Shown here piece by piece: positions 43,263 to 52,126 of a DNA stretch of 64,000 bases (positions are counted from its first letter, which is position 1; the number at the start of each line of letters is the position of its first letter). The stretch spans positions 1 to 64,000 of the forward strand of contig CAYWXV010000001.1 of assembly GCA_964462535.1 (NCBI GenBank), read 5' to 3'. This DNA comes from CAYWXV01 sp964462535. Its GTDB lineage: Bacteria; Bacteroidota; Ignavibacteria; OLB7. Both the position numbers and the translations under genes were made by a program. The notes under the pieces are model-generated. The model was not told the origin of the DNA and did not search any database. It saw only the letters and a program-made list of their open reading frames with translations.

Positions 43263-43739
43263 ATGAAGAAGAACATCAAACGCCTCCTCCTCATTCTGCT
43301 GGGTCTCCTCGTCGTTATTCAGGTCTACCGACCGGACCGGGAGAATCCCCCCTCCGATCCAGCCCTCTCGATCTGGTCCGACCCAGCCGTACCGGCTGAT
43401 GTGAAGAAGATATTGAAGGTCTCCTGCGCCGATTGCCATTCGAACAACACGGAATGGCCGTGGTACAGTAACATCGCTCCGGCATCGTGGCTGGTCTCTC
43501 ACGATGTCGAAGAAGGGCGCCAGCACATGAATCTCAGTCTCTGGGCATCATGGCCGGAGAAGCGAAAACTGAGGAAGCGAAACGAGATTGTAGAAGAGAC
43601 CGAGGAGGGGGCAATGCCGCTGGGCAAGTACACGCTGCTCCATCCGGACGCAAAGCTGACCAGGGACCAGATAAACACTCTCATCATGTGGAACGGTGTC
43701 ACCCGCCACGAGGAGCATGACGAGAATGATCAACGATAG
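43263..43739 (+). CDS. Haem-binding domain protein
   Basis: A 158-residue protein with one N-terminal membrane anchor (LLLILLGLLVVIQVY) and the haem-binding domain of the PF14376 type: C55-AD-C58-H59 followed by SNNTEWPWYSNIAPASWLV. It is probably a membrane-tethered periplasmic c-type cytochrome-like protein. It begins 10 bp after the metal permease gene and overlaps the DUF5916 gene by 14 bp, so it may be the start of a separate two-gene unit. Confidence 0.9.
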   Translation: MKKNIKRLLLILLGLLVVIQVYRPDRENPPSDPALSIWSDPAVPADVKKILKVSCADCHSNNTEWPWYSNIAPASWLVSHDVEEGRQHMNLSLWASWPEKRKLRKRNEIVEETEEGAMPLGKYTLLHPDAKLTRDQINTLIMWNGVTRHEEHDENDQR

Positions 43740-46344
43740 TCGCATGCAACACCGTCGCCTTGCGGCCGCGGCCACGGTCATTTTTCTCTTCGGAGGCTGG
43801 TTCACTTGTGCGCTTGGCCAGCCAAAGACCATCACGGCGACACGTGTCGGCGAAACCAGTATCACCGTAGATGGGAGGCTTGACGAGGCCATCTGGAGGA
43901 CTATTCGGTTCGTCGATGACTTCTCGCAGAAGATCCCGGTGGAAGGGGGAGCACCATCATCGAGAACAGAGATTGGCGTCGCGTATGATGATGACGCCCT
44001 ATACGTGGGGGCCAGGATGTCGTCACCCGACGTCTCGCTCATTCGCTCCACACTCACCAGACGCGATAACTCGGGGTCGAGCGAACGGGTCATCATTATC
44101 CTTGATCCTTACAACAACAAGCGGACCTCGTACAGCTTCAGCTTGACGGCCGCTGGTGTGCGGACTGACTATTATCATCCATCTGATGAAGAGTTTAACA
44201 GGGACTACGCCTACGACGCGGTGTGGGAAGGGGGGAGCACGATTGATTCAACCGGCTGGAGTGCAGAGTTCCGAATACCCTTCAGCCAGCTCCGCTTCAA
44301 CGATCGACCTGTTCAGGAGTGGGGGATCAACATCAACCGATTCATCCCGGATCGAGACGAGGATCTCTACTGGGTCATGATCCCTCGTGCAGCCTCCGGA
44401 TGGGCGTCAAAGTTCGGACGTCTGGTGGGGCTCGACGGGATCCGACCGACAACCAACCTGGAACTCCTCCCATACGTTGCAACGCGGGCATATCCGACAG
44501 AAGGATCACTCTTCCGTCAGTCCGACGCCTTTAGAGCCGGAATGGATGCCCGATTGGGGATCGGGCCCAGTTTGACGCTCAACGCTGCGATCAATCCCGA
44601 CTTCGGTCAGGTCGAAGCTGACCCGGCGTCCATCAATCTCACGGCATTCGAGACATTCTATGACGAGCGCCGCCCGTTTTTCGTCCAGGGTAATCGCTTC
44701 TTTTCCTCGGCAGGACCTTCATTCTTCTATTCGCGAAGGATCGGTGCAGGTTCGCTCTACTTCTTTCCTTCTTCGGCCAGCGGCTCATTCCCTACATCTT
44801 CGACGATTCTCGGGGCGACACACCTCACGGGACGGACCATGGATGGGTTGTTGGTTGGCGGCCTGGCTGCGGTGACAGGGCGTGAACAGATCGATGCCAT
44901 TGACTCGGTCGGGGGAGTATCGCCCGTGACGATTCTCCCGGTCACTGCCTATGGAGTGGCCCGCCTGCAGAAAGAGACAGCGAACGGCGGAACGGTTGGC
45001 CTCATCTCCACGGCCGTCTACCGTGATATGGCCGATGGTGAGCCCGTTTCAAACGCACTCCCCCGCTCGGCATTCTCGGGAGCGGTCGATTGTGTTCTGA
45101 AGCCGTGGGGGGACGAGTACCGTCTTACCGCGTTTGCAGGGGGGAGTCTTGTGTCGGGTGAGCGTGGGGCAATCGCGCGGCTGCAGCGATCGAGCGCCCG
45201 CTATTATCAGAGGCCTGATGCATCCCACATCGCACTGGATACGACCGCCTCGAACCTGTCTGGATACACCGCTGGCGTGACCATGGAACGGATCGAAGGG
45301 AAGCACTGGCTCTGGAAAGCATTCGGTTCCGCCGAGTCACCCGGATTCGAATTGAATGATGCGGGGCGACTCTCATCTGCGGACGACATCGATGTTGGGG
45401 GAACAATACGGTACCGGGAGACCGAGGTCGGCGAGCTTTTTCGCGAGTACACGATCGGCATCTCTCCGTACGCGGGATACAACTTCGGGGGCGATCGCAC
45501 CTACAGCGGCCTCTCCGCATTCGTCGACCTGACGCTCCCGAATTTCTGGACGGCCGGCATGACGCTCTCGATAGATCAATCTGCAATGAGCGATGATCTC
45601 ACCCGTGGTGGTCCGTTGATGCGGACCCCGAGTGCCATCGGCGCATCGTGGTACCTGGGAAACGGGTTTAGCAACAAGGTCTTGTGGCGCGTGGACGGCA
45701 ACGCCTGGATTGACGAGTACAGGGGAGATCATTGGGGAGTGTCCGGGTCGATCAGCACGGTTATCGCCGGTCGAGTGGAGGTGGGTATGGAACCGTCGTT
45801 CAGCGGCAGTCTTGATCGCAGGCAATACCTGGGAACGGTGGAAGAGAACACAGCTGGCGGGACAGAAATTCGGTATCTCTTTTCTGACCTCGCCTTCAGG
45901 AACGCTCGATTGAGTCTGCGTATCGGTCTCGCAATCACACCCGACATGAGCGTTACGGGATACGGCGAGGCGTTCACAGGATCGGTCCGGTATGGCGGAC
46001 TGGGACGGCTCTCCGCGCCGGGCTCTGGCGACCTGATGCTCTATGATGGCGTGGAGGGACCAAGTTCAATCCACGACCGGAATGCCGGATACACGATCGA
46101 GACGACGTCTGGCCCACTTTCGGTGCGATCACCTGATTTCAACTTCTCTTCGTTCCGTACGAACCTCGTGCTTCGCTGGGAGCCGCTCCCTGGATCCACG
46201 CTCTATCTGGTTTGGCAGCTGAACTACTTCGATGAGCTGGTGGGTCGCGGGGAACTGCGTGGAGGAGATCTCTTCCGGGCCATTGGCGCTGAAGGAGAGT
46301 CAATCATCGCGTTGAAGGCATCCTACTGGATACCCGTTCATTGA
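43726..46344 (+). CDS. DUF5916 protein with N-terminal CBM9-like domain
   Basis: An 872-residue secreted/outer-membrane protein. After a signal peptide (to CALGQ) comes a CBM9/DOMON-like beta-sandwich (about 30-230: TVDGRLDEAIWRTI, DDDALYVGARM and AEFRIPFSQLRF), then the DUF5916 barrel-like part with NPDFGQVEADPASINLTAFE and YDERRPFFVQG and many amphipathic strands to the C-terminus. Function is unknown; relatives are common in Bacteroidota-like genomes. ATG 43726 is preferred for a GAGGAG site 7-13 nt upstream. Confidence 0.85.
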   Translation: MINDSRMQHRRLAAAATVIFLFGGWFTCALGQPKTITATRVGETSITVDGRLDEAIWRTIRFVDDFSQKIPVEGGAPSSRTEIGVAYDDDALYVGARMSSPDVSLIRSTLTRRDNSGSSERVIIILDPYNNKRTSYSFSLTAAGVRTDYYHPSDEEFNRDYAYDAVWEGGSTIDSTGWSAEFRIPFSQLRFNDRPVQEWGININRFIPDRDEDLYWVMIPRAASGWASKFGRLVGLDGIRPTTNLELLPYVATRAYPTEGSLFRQSDAFRAGMDARLGIGPSLTLNAAINPDFGQVEADPASINLTAFETFYDERRPFFVQGNRFFSSAGPSFFYSRRIGAGSLYFFPSSASGSFPTSSTILGATHLTGRTMDGLLVGGLAAVTGREQIDAIDSVGGVSPVTILPVTAYGVARLQKETANGGTVGLISTAVYRDMADGEPVSNALPRSAFSGAVDCVLKPWGDEYRLTAFAGGSLVSGERGAIARLQRSSARYYQRPDASHIALDTTASNLSGYTAGVTMERIEGKHWLWKAFGSAESPGFELNDAGRLSSADDIDVGGTIRYRETEVGELFREYTIGISPYAGYNFGGDRTYSGLSAFVDLTLPNFWTAGMTLSIDQSAMSDDLTRGGPLMRTPSAIGASWYLGNGFSNKVLWRVDGNAWIDEYRGDHWGVSGSISTVIAGRVEVGMEPSFSGSLDRRQYLGTVEENTAGGTEIRYLFSDLAFRNARLSLRIGLAITPDMSVTGYGEAFTGSVRYGGLGRLSAPGSGDLMLYDGVEGPSSIHDRNAGYTIETTSGPLSVRSPDFNFSSFRTNLVLRWEPLPGSTLYLVWQLNYFDELVGRGELRGGDLFRAIGAEGESIIALKASYWIPVH

Positions 46345-46387
46345 GTGCTTGGACACCTCCCCGGTCTTTCGGAAGTTTGGCCCCCGA

Positions 46388-47077
46388 ATGAACCGGACCT
46401 TCGTGATAGCGATTGATGGACCTGCAGCAAGCGGGAAGAGCACCACGGCGCGGCGCGTTGCGGCTATGCTCGATTTTGTCTACGTCGACAGTGGCGCCAT
46501 GTACCGGACGGCCACGCTTGCGGTCCTCAATGCAAACGTTGATGTAAACGACGAAGCAGCCGTCGTTGCGTGTGTCAATCAACATGATGTGGCACTCCGG
46601 TCGAACGTCGGCGGCGGTACGGTTTCGCTCCTTGACGGGTACGACGTGTCGCACGAAATCCGCACCAGTAGTGTGACCGCACACGTTTCGTTGGTCAGCT
46701 CATACGCAGGCGTCCGCGAGCGCATGGTAAGGTTACAGCGAAAGCTCGGGGAGTCGGGGACGGGGGTTGTGATGGACGGACGCGATATCGGAACGACGGT
46801 CTTTCCACATGCCGATCTGAAAATCTTCATGGTAGCAGATGCCGAATCGAGGGCGGCCCGGCGTCACGCGGACCTGCTGACGTTGGGTGAGCGGGAGTCC
46901 GTAGAAGACATCATGAAGCAGCTTGCCGAGCGTGATCGAGTTGATTCGACACGGCACAACTCCCCCCTGACGCAGGCCCCCGACGCCGTCGTGCTCGATA
47001 CATCCGAGCTGACGATCGATCAACAGGTGGATGCTGTCGTTCGCCTGGCGCGCGAACGAATGTCGCGGCAACACTAG
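46388..47077 (+). CDS. cmk: Cytidylate kinase
   Basis: Phosphorylates CMP/dCMP with ATP in pyrimidine nucleotide metabolism. The 229 residues have the P-loop GPAASGKS (11-18), the substrate segment VYVDSGAMYRTATL and the conserved VMDGRDIGTTVFPHADLKIFM. ATG 46388 is chosen because earlier in-frame codons do not belong to the family. It is followed after 37 bp by pyrC, another pyrimidine gene, suggesting co-transcription. Confidence 0.96.
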   Translation: MNRTFVIAIDGPAASGKSTTARRVAAMLDFVYVDSGAMYRTATLAVLNANVDVNDEAAVVACVNQHDVALRSNVGGGTVSLLDGYDVSHEIRTSSVTAHVSLVSSYAGVRERMVRLQRKLGESGTGVVMDGRDIGTTVFPHADLKIFMVADAESRAARRHADLLTLGERESVEDIMKQLAERDRVDSTRHNSPLTQAPDAVVLDTSELTIDQQVDAVVRLARERMSRQH

Positions 47078-47114
47078 TGTTGAACCACTCCTATCATCAC
47101 GGCCTTCCCACGAA

Positions 47115-48401
47115 ATGCTACTTCTTATCCGAAACGTCCGACTCCTGAATCCTGCACAACAGCTGGATCGACGCGCCGACATGCTCCTCCGCGATGGCGT
47201 CATTGCAATGCTGGGAGAGAACATCGAGGCGCCCGAGGGGGCGGAAGTTCGAGACGGATCGTCGTGGGTCGCGGCTCCCGGCTTCTTCGATATGCATGTG
47301 CATCTGCGCGAACCGGGGGGGACGCACAAGGAGACGATTGCTTCCGGAACGGCTGCTGCAGCCAATGGTGGATTCACGGGCGTGTGCGCGATGCCCAATA
47401 CGCAGCCGGCCTCCGATTCACCCGAAGTGATTCACTCCATTCTCTGGCGCTCGTCAGGACTTGCGGTCGACGTCCTCCCTTCGGCCGCCACCACCAAAGG
47501 GCGCGAGGGCATCGAACTTGCCCCTATGGGCGCGCTCTACGAAGCTGGTGTGAGGCTCTTTACGGATGACGGCGACTGTGTGCGATCATCGGAGGTGATG
47601 CGCCGAGCGTTCGAGTATCTCTCGATGTTCGAAGGTGCCGTCCTCAGTCAGCACTGCGAGGAGCACTCGATGACGAAAGGCTTCGCGATGAACGAGGGGG
47701 AGGTGTCGACACGACTAGGGCTTGCGGGTTACCCATCAGTTGCAGAGGAACTCATCATCGCTCGCGACATCCAGATTGCAACGTTCACCGGCAATCGCCC
47801 CTATCACGTCTCGCACATGAGTACAAAGGGGGGAGTCGACCTCGTACGGGCCGCGCGCGCGGCAGGGAAGAAGAACATCACGTGCGAGGTGACGCCGCAT
47901 CACTTCGTATTGACTGATCAGGCAGTGGTGGACTACGATACGAACGCGAAAATGAATCCTCCCCTCAGAACGCAGGAGGACATCGACGCAATTCTGGAGG
48001 GCTTCCGCGACGGGACGATCGATGTCGTCGCGACCGATCACGCGCCGCACGCTCTGTCCGAGAAAGAAGTGGAGTTTCAGTCAGCTCCAAATGGGATCAT
48101 TGGCCTCGAAACCGCAATTGGGCTTACCTACACCCATCTGGTCGAACCCGGAATCGTTTCACTCGAGCGGATGGTTGAGTTGCTCTCGATTAATCCGCGC
48201 AGGATTCTCTCACAGCCGGTTCCCGATATCACGGAAGGGGCTCACGCAAACCTCACCATCTTTGCGCCCAGCGAAGAATGGACCGTCGACACGTCCCACT
48301 TCAAGACGATGTCGCTGAACACCCCCTTTGCGGGGTGTAAGCTCCGCGGTCGTCCAGTTGCGATCGTCAATCACGGGCAGCTGATCTGGAGCGAGCTGTA
48401 G
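47115..48401 (+). CDS. pyrC: Dihydroorotase
   Basis: Zinc amidohydrolase that interconverts carbamoyl-aspartate and dihydroorotate in pyrimidine synthesis. The 428 residues follow the class I pattern: metal site H61-x-H63 in DMHVHLREPG, the Asp in LFTDDGD (where longer enzymes of this class bind metal without a carboxylated Lys), H180 (SQHCEEH), HVSHMST and ATDHAPH. It ends 6 bp from the convergent cystathionine synthase gene. Confidence 0.95.
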   Translation: MLLLIRNVRLLNPAQQLDRRADMLLRDGVIAMLGENIEAPEGAEVRDGSSWVAAPGFFDMHVHLREPGGTHKETIASGTAAAANGGFTGVCAMPNTQPASDSPEVIHSILWRSSGLAVDVLPSAATTKGREGIELAPMGALYEAGVRLFTDDGDCVRSSEVMRRAFEYLSMFEGAVLSQHCEEHSMTKGFAMNEGEVSTRLGLAGYPSVAEELIIARDIQIATFTGNRPYHVSHMSTKGGVDLVRAARAAGKKNITCEVTPHHFVLTDQAVVDYDTNAKMNPPLRTQEDIDAILEGFRDGTIDVVATDHAPHALSEKEVEFQSAPNGIIGLETAIGLTYTHLVEPGIVSLERMVELLSINPRRILSQPVPDITEGAHANLTIFAPSEEWTVDTSHFKTMSLNTPFAGCKLRGRPVAIVNHGQLIWSEL

Positions 48402-48407
48402 TCCGTT

Positions 48408-49769
48408 TCAGGTATACTCCAGCAGGTCGTGACGTGTGAGGATGCCCGACACGATTCCATAGTCCTGAACGACGAGAGCTCTCGCATTCTTCAACTCCTG
48501 AATCGCACGCGTAACGTCGGCCGTGTGGGGGAGCACCGGGAACCCGGGTTCCATGACAGTTGCAACGGGTTGATCCAGCAGCGAGCGCTCCTCCAGTACA
48601 CGTGCCATCAGTCGATTGTCGCGGAGCGATCCAATCGACTTTCCATCGGCCATGACCGGTAGCTGGCTGAATCCTCGATCAGTCATCATCGCAAGCGCGT
48701 CGCGCACGCTCATATCCGGTTCTGCGGCAACAATCATCGGCGTACCCGCATGTTGCGTCTTCATTTGCAGAACCATCTGCAGCGTAATCTTCTCCGGTTC
48801 CAGAAATCCCTTCTCCTGCAGCCATTCATCGGAGTGGTGCTTGGTCAGATAGCGTTCCCCTGTGTCGCAGATGATCGTGACGAGGACATCCCCTTCTTTC
48901 AGTGTCGGTGCAATTCTGGCAGCGGCTACAACGTTCATTCCTGACGACCCACCACAGAAGATCCCCTCTTCGCGCGCAAGACGTCGAGCCATCATGAAAG
49001 CCTCGCGGTCGGTGACGTTGATCACTTCGTCGACGTACTCGAACTGGAGGTTGCCCGGGATACGCTCCTGTCCGACGCCTTCGATCATGTACGGGAGAGC
49101 TTCCACCAGGCGGTTAGTCTCTTTGTACGTCTTCAGTGAGGAGCCCAGTGGGTCAGCCCCGATCGTGCGAATCGATGAGTTCTTTTCTTTGAAGAACTTC
49201 GCGTTGCCCGTTATCGTGCCACCAGTTCCGATTCCCGCGATGAAGTGGGTGATCTTTCCCTCGGTGTCCTCCCAGATCTCGGGCCCGGTGCCATAGTAGT
49301 GTGCATCCGGGTTTGCGGGATTATCATACTGGTTGAGCATCAGTGCGTTCGGAATCTCGTTCGCCAGGCGCTGAGCGGTGTTGTAGTAATACTCCGGGGA
49401 ACTTGGCTTCGCTGCCGAGGAGACTATCAGGATATCTGCGCCCAGCGCCTTCAGGTATCGGACGCGCTCCACGGAGGCCTTGTCGGTCATCACGAACAGA
49501 CAGCGATACCCCTTTCGGATTGCCGCCAGTGCCAGTCCGATACCTGTGTTCCCGCTTGTCGGTTCCACGATCAGGCCCCCCGGCTTGATGGACCCGGACT
49601 GTTCCGCTGCCTCCAGCATCCGTATACCAATGCGGTCCTTTACAGATCCGCCCGGGTTCCGACTCTCGAGCTTGGCAAGGACCGTTCCCTTCGTGGGGCC
49701 AATGACATGTGTCAGGCGGAGAAGAGGCGTGCGACCGATCAGATCGATTACGGACTCGTGGAACTTCAT
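48408..49769 (-). CDS. Cystathionine beta-synthase with CBS pair
   Basis: PLP enzyme of the cysteine synthase/CBS family that condenses serine and homocysteine to cystathionine. The 453 residues contain the PLP lysine K44 (NPGGSVKDR), SGNTGIGLA, and the phosphate loop GIGTGGTITG, then a C-terminal pair of CBS motifs (about 335-453). The CBS pair separates it from plain cysteine synthase and may bind a nucleotide or S-adenosylmethionine. It is divergent from mutY. Confidence 0.93.
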   Translation of the reverse strand: MKFHESVIDLIGRTPLLRLTHVIGPTKGTVLAKLESRNPGGSVKDRIGIRMLEAAEQSGSIKPGGLIVEPTSGNTGIGLALAAIRKGYRCLFVMTDKASVERVRYLKALGADILIVSSAAKPSSPEYYYNTAQRLANEIPNALMLNQYDNPANPDAHYYGTGPEIWEDTEGKITHFIAGIGTGGTITGNAKFFKEKNSSIRTIGADPLGSSLKTYKETNRLVEALPYMIEGVGQERIPGNLQFEYVDEVINVTDREAFMMARRLAREEGIFCGGSSGMNVVAAARIAPTLKEGDVLVTIICDTGERYLTKHHSDEWLQEKGFLEPEKITLQMVLQMKTQHAGTPMIVAAEPDMSVRDALAMMTDRGFSQLPVMADGKSIGSLRDNRLMARVLEERSLLDQPVATVMEPGFPVLPHTADVTRAIQELKNARALVVQDYGIVSGILTRHDLLEYT

Positions 49770-49912
49770 GACTGCAAACGGAATATGAACGGGAACAACT
49801 CAGTCGTCGCTTGCGCGAAGGGGGCGAAAATATGGTCTCCCGAATGCAATCGGAAATCGACGCCAACGGCGCGCGTAGATCGTTACGACTTCGGTGCAAC
49901 AGGTAGTGAATC

Positions 49913-50944
49913 ATGAATCGACCATCACCAACGTTCATTCCCCTCAGTGTTCGCATACGAGGGTCCGACGTGCGCGAGAGGTTGCTGGTCTGGTTTGCAC
50001 GAGAAGGGAGGTCCTTTCCATGGCGCGAACTGGAGGGACGGGGCCTCTCGCACTCCATGTCCACCTCGGTGACGCACGATCCGTGGTTGATTCTGGTGAG
50101 CGAGGTCATGCTGCAGCAGACGCAGGCATCGAGGGTCGCGACCAGGATCGGTCCTTTCATGGACGAGTATCCCGATCCACGGTCACTGGCCAGGGCGTCT
50201 GTGTCAGAGGTCCTTATGGCCTGGCGTGGCATGGGGTACAACAGTCGCGGCTTGCGGCTGCGCGAAGCGGCTCAAATGATTGTAGACAGATTTGGTGGAA
50301 GAGTCCCCGGGACATATGAGGAACTGCGAACGCTCCCTGGCGTTGGGGCCTATACCGCGCGAGCCGTGCTCTGCTTTGCGTTCGGCATCGATATCACGCC
50401 AGTTGATGTGAACATCGCGCGGTTTCTTTCCAGGGTCTTCTATGGTCCCCCTGGCCTGGAGCATCGGGCCCCGCACGAGGCAATTGAGGGTGTTGCGGCG
50501 GCTCTGATTCCGGAAGGTGATGCGTATCGCTGGTGTCAGGCGCTGATGGACATTGGGGCGACGATCTGCACGGCACGTAGTCCGTCCTGTTCGGCTTGCC
50601 CGGTTGCATCCGTCTGCCTTGGTCGCAATCCGATTGCGACACCATTTTCACGTGGAAGAGTCAGGAAGGGGGAACCAACGATTGGCGGCGAGCCGCGCCG
50701 CATCTGGCGCGGACGGATAGTTGAGGTGCTTCGAGATCACCCGGAGGGCGCGAGCGTGCAGGCTCTGAGCAAACTGGTACGCGCATCACAACCAGAACCT
50801 GAACAATCGTTCGTCGACCAGATGGCGGTGATCGTCCACCTGCTCGTCGAAGAAGGGCTCGTCGAGGGAGTCGGAGTGGTCAGTGAGTCGACCGAACGAT
50901 ACAAGCATACGCGATATCGCCTGGCGGGACATGTCGACCCGTAG
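49913..50944 (+). CDS. mutY: A/G-specific adenine glycosylase
   Basis: Removes adenine mispaired with 8-oxoguanine. The 343 residues have the catalytic Glu in SEVMLQQTQ, the helix-hairpin-helix LPGVGAYTARAV, Asp in VDVNIARFLSRV, and the iron-sulfur loop C-x6-C-x2-C-x5-C (CTARSPSCSACPVASVC). The C-terminus differs from standard MutY: instead of a NUDIX-like 8-oxoG recognition domain, the last ~95 residues look like a short winged helix (IVEVLRDHPEGASVQALSKL). A Ser/Thr-rich insert (about 45-55) follows the N-terminal FPWRELE. It converges on the sulfite-oxidase-fold gene. Confidence 0.92.
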   Translation: MNRPSPTFIPLSVRIRGSDVRERLLVWFAREGRSFPWRELEGRGLSHSMSTSVTHDPWLILVSEVMLQQTQASRVATRIGPFMDEYPDPRSLARASVSEVLMAWRGMGYNSRGLRLREAAQMIVDRFGGRVPGTYEELRTLPGVGAYTARAVLCFAFGIDITPVDVNIARFLSRVFYGPPGLEHRAPHEAIEGVAAALIPEGDAYRWCQALMDIGATICTARSPSCSACPVASVCLGRNPIATPFSRGRVRKGEPTIGGEPRRIWRGRIVEVLRDHPEGASVQALSKLVRASQPEPEQSFVDQMAVIVHLLVEEGLVEGVGVVSESTERYKHTRYRLAGHVDP

Positions 50945-50955
50945 CATATGACGCG

Positions 50956-51570
50956 TTACCAATATCTGTCGTTCGTCCAGGGATCGGCGGTGTTGCTGTA
51001 CCCGTTCTGCTCCCAGAACCCCTGCCGATCTCCCTTCATAAACTCCACCTTGCGGATCCATTTGGCCCCCTTCCATGCATACCTCTTAGGCGTGAAGATC
51101 CGCATAGGTCCGCCGTGATCAACCGGGAGTGGTTCACCGTTGAATGAGTGCACGAACATCACGTCTTCCTCGAGCATCAATTGAAGCGGGAGGTTGGTTG
51201 TGTACCCGCCGTAGGCGTGCTGCATCACGTGCGTTGCTTCGGGATCGATGCGTTCCTTGATTGCGTTATAGAAATCCGTGAACATGACGCCTGTGTAGTC
51301 GTCGTCGAATCGGGACCAATGGGTCACGCAGTGAAAATCCGATCGAAGTGTGGTCTGTGGCAGCTCCATGAATTCACTCCACGTCCACGTCCGCTCATCG
51401 CTCACCAGGCCAATCAGCTCGAGCTTCCATTCCGCTTGCTCGATGACCGGCGTTGGGCCGTAGGTCATGACTGGGAACTTCTCGGTGTGGAGCTGGCCGG
51501 GAGGTAGCTTCGCCATACCGTACTCGTTGAGGGCGTCAGGCTCGATGTTAGAGGGTGTGAAGAGCGACAT
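50956..51570 (-). CDS. Sulfite-oxidase-fold molybdopterin enzyme
   Basis: A 204-residue protein consisting only of the sulfite oxidase-type Mo-pterin domain. The Mo-ligating Cys is C81 (DFHCVTHWSRFDD), followed by the YGGYTTNLPL and VDHGGPMRIFTPKRYAWKG segments. There is no signal peptide, Tat motif, haem domain or dimerisation domain, so it is probably cytosolic; the electron acceptor and substrate are unknown. It converges with mutY at a distance of 11 bp and lies 52 bp after the TPR gene. Confidence 0.9.
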   Translation of the reverse strand: MSLFTPSNIEPDALNEYGMAKLPPGQLHTEKFPVMTYGPTPVIEQAEWKLELIGLVSDERTWTWSEFMELPQTTLRSDFHCVTHWSRFDDDYTGVMFTDFYNAIKERIDPEATHVMQHAYGGYTTNLPLQLMLEEDVMFVHSFNGEPLPVDHGGPMRIFTPKRYAWKGAKWIRKVEFMKGDRQGFWEQNGYSNTADPWTNDRYW

Positions 51571-51622
51571 GATAGTCTAGGTCTTGTTGTCCGACGTGGT
51601 CATGATTCGGGATTTGGGTGCG

Positions 51623-52108
51623 TCAGTTCATCCAAGCACGCAGTCGTTCCGCTGCGTGGAGCGGGGGAGCATACCTTGGTTCGAGTTCACCTGCCCTGTC
51701 ATATGCCCGAAGTGCATCGAAATAGTCCCCGAAGCGCTCGCGCACGCGGCCAAGATTGAAGTAGGCGAAATGACGGGCGTCATATCGCGGGGCATTGCAT
51801 GCCTGCTCCAACCAGTGGATTGCCTCTTCAAAGCGCTCCAGGTGCATCAGGTAGGCCCCGATGTCATTGTAAGGGTTCCCAAAGTCGGGATCGATTGCGA
51901 TCGCCCGGTGGCATTCGTCAATGGCCTCGTCGTACCGTTCCTGAAAGCTGTATGCCCAGCCGAGAAAGGTGTGTGCCTCGGCCGTCGGACAGATTTCGAT
52001 GGATCGTATATAGAGCTTGATTGCCCCATCTACATCACCATGCATCTGGGCATCATACGCTCGTTCGCGCCACTTGTGAGCCTGTTCTCTTCGTGAGTCG
52101 TGTTGCAT
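51623..52108 (-). CDS. Tetratricopeptide repeat protein
   Basis: A 161-residue soluble protein made of about four TPR units (for example GDVDGAIKLYIRSIEICP, ERYDEAIDECHRAIAIDP, ERFEEAIHWLEQAC, GDYFDALRAYDRAGELEP). It is a protein-interaction scaffold without catalytic residues. It lies 18 bp after the VWA gene and 52 bp before the molybdopterin enzyme, so the three may be one transcript. A partner cannot be named. Confidence 0.87.
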   Translation of the reverse strand: MQHDSRREQAHKWRERAYDAQMHGDVDGAIKLYIRSIEICPTAEAHTFLGWAYSFQERYDEAIDECHRAIAIDPDFGNPYNDIGAYLMHLERFEEAIHWLEQACNAPRYDARHFAYFNLGRVRERFGDYFDALRAYDRAGELEPRYAPPLHAAERLRAWMN

Positions 52109-52126
52109 TGGATCTTCAGCGCTTGA

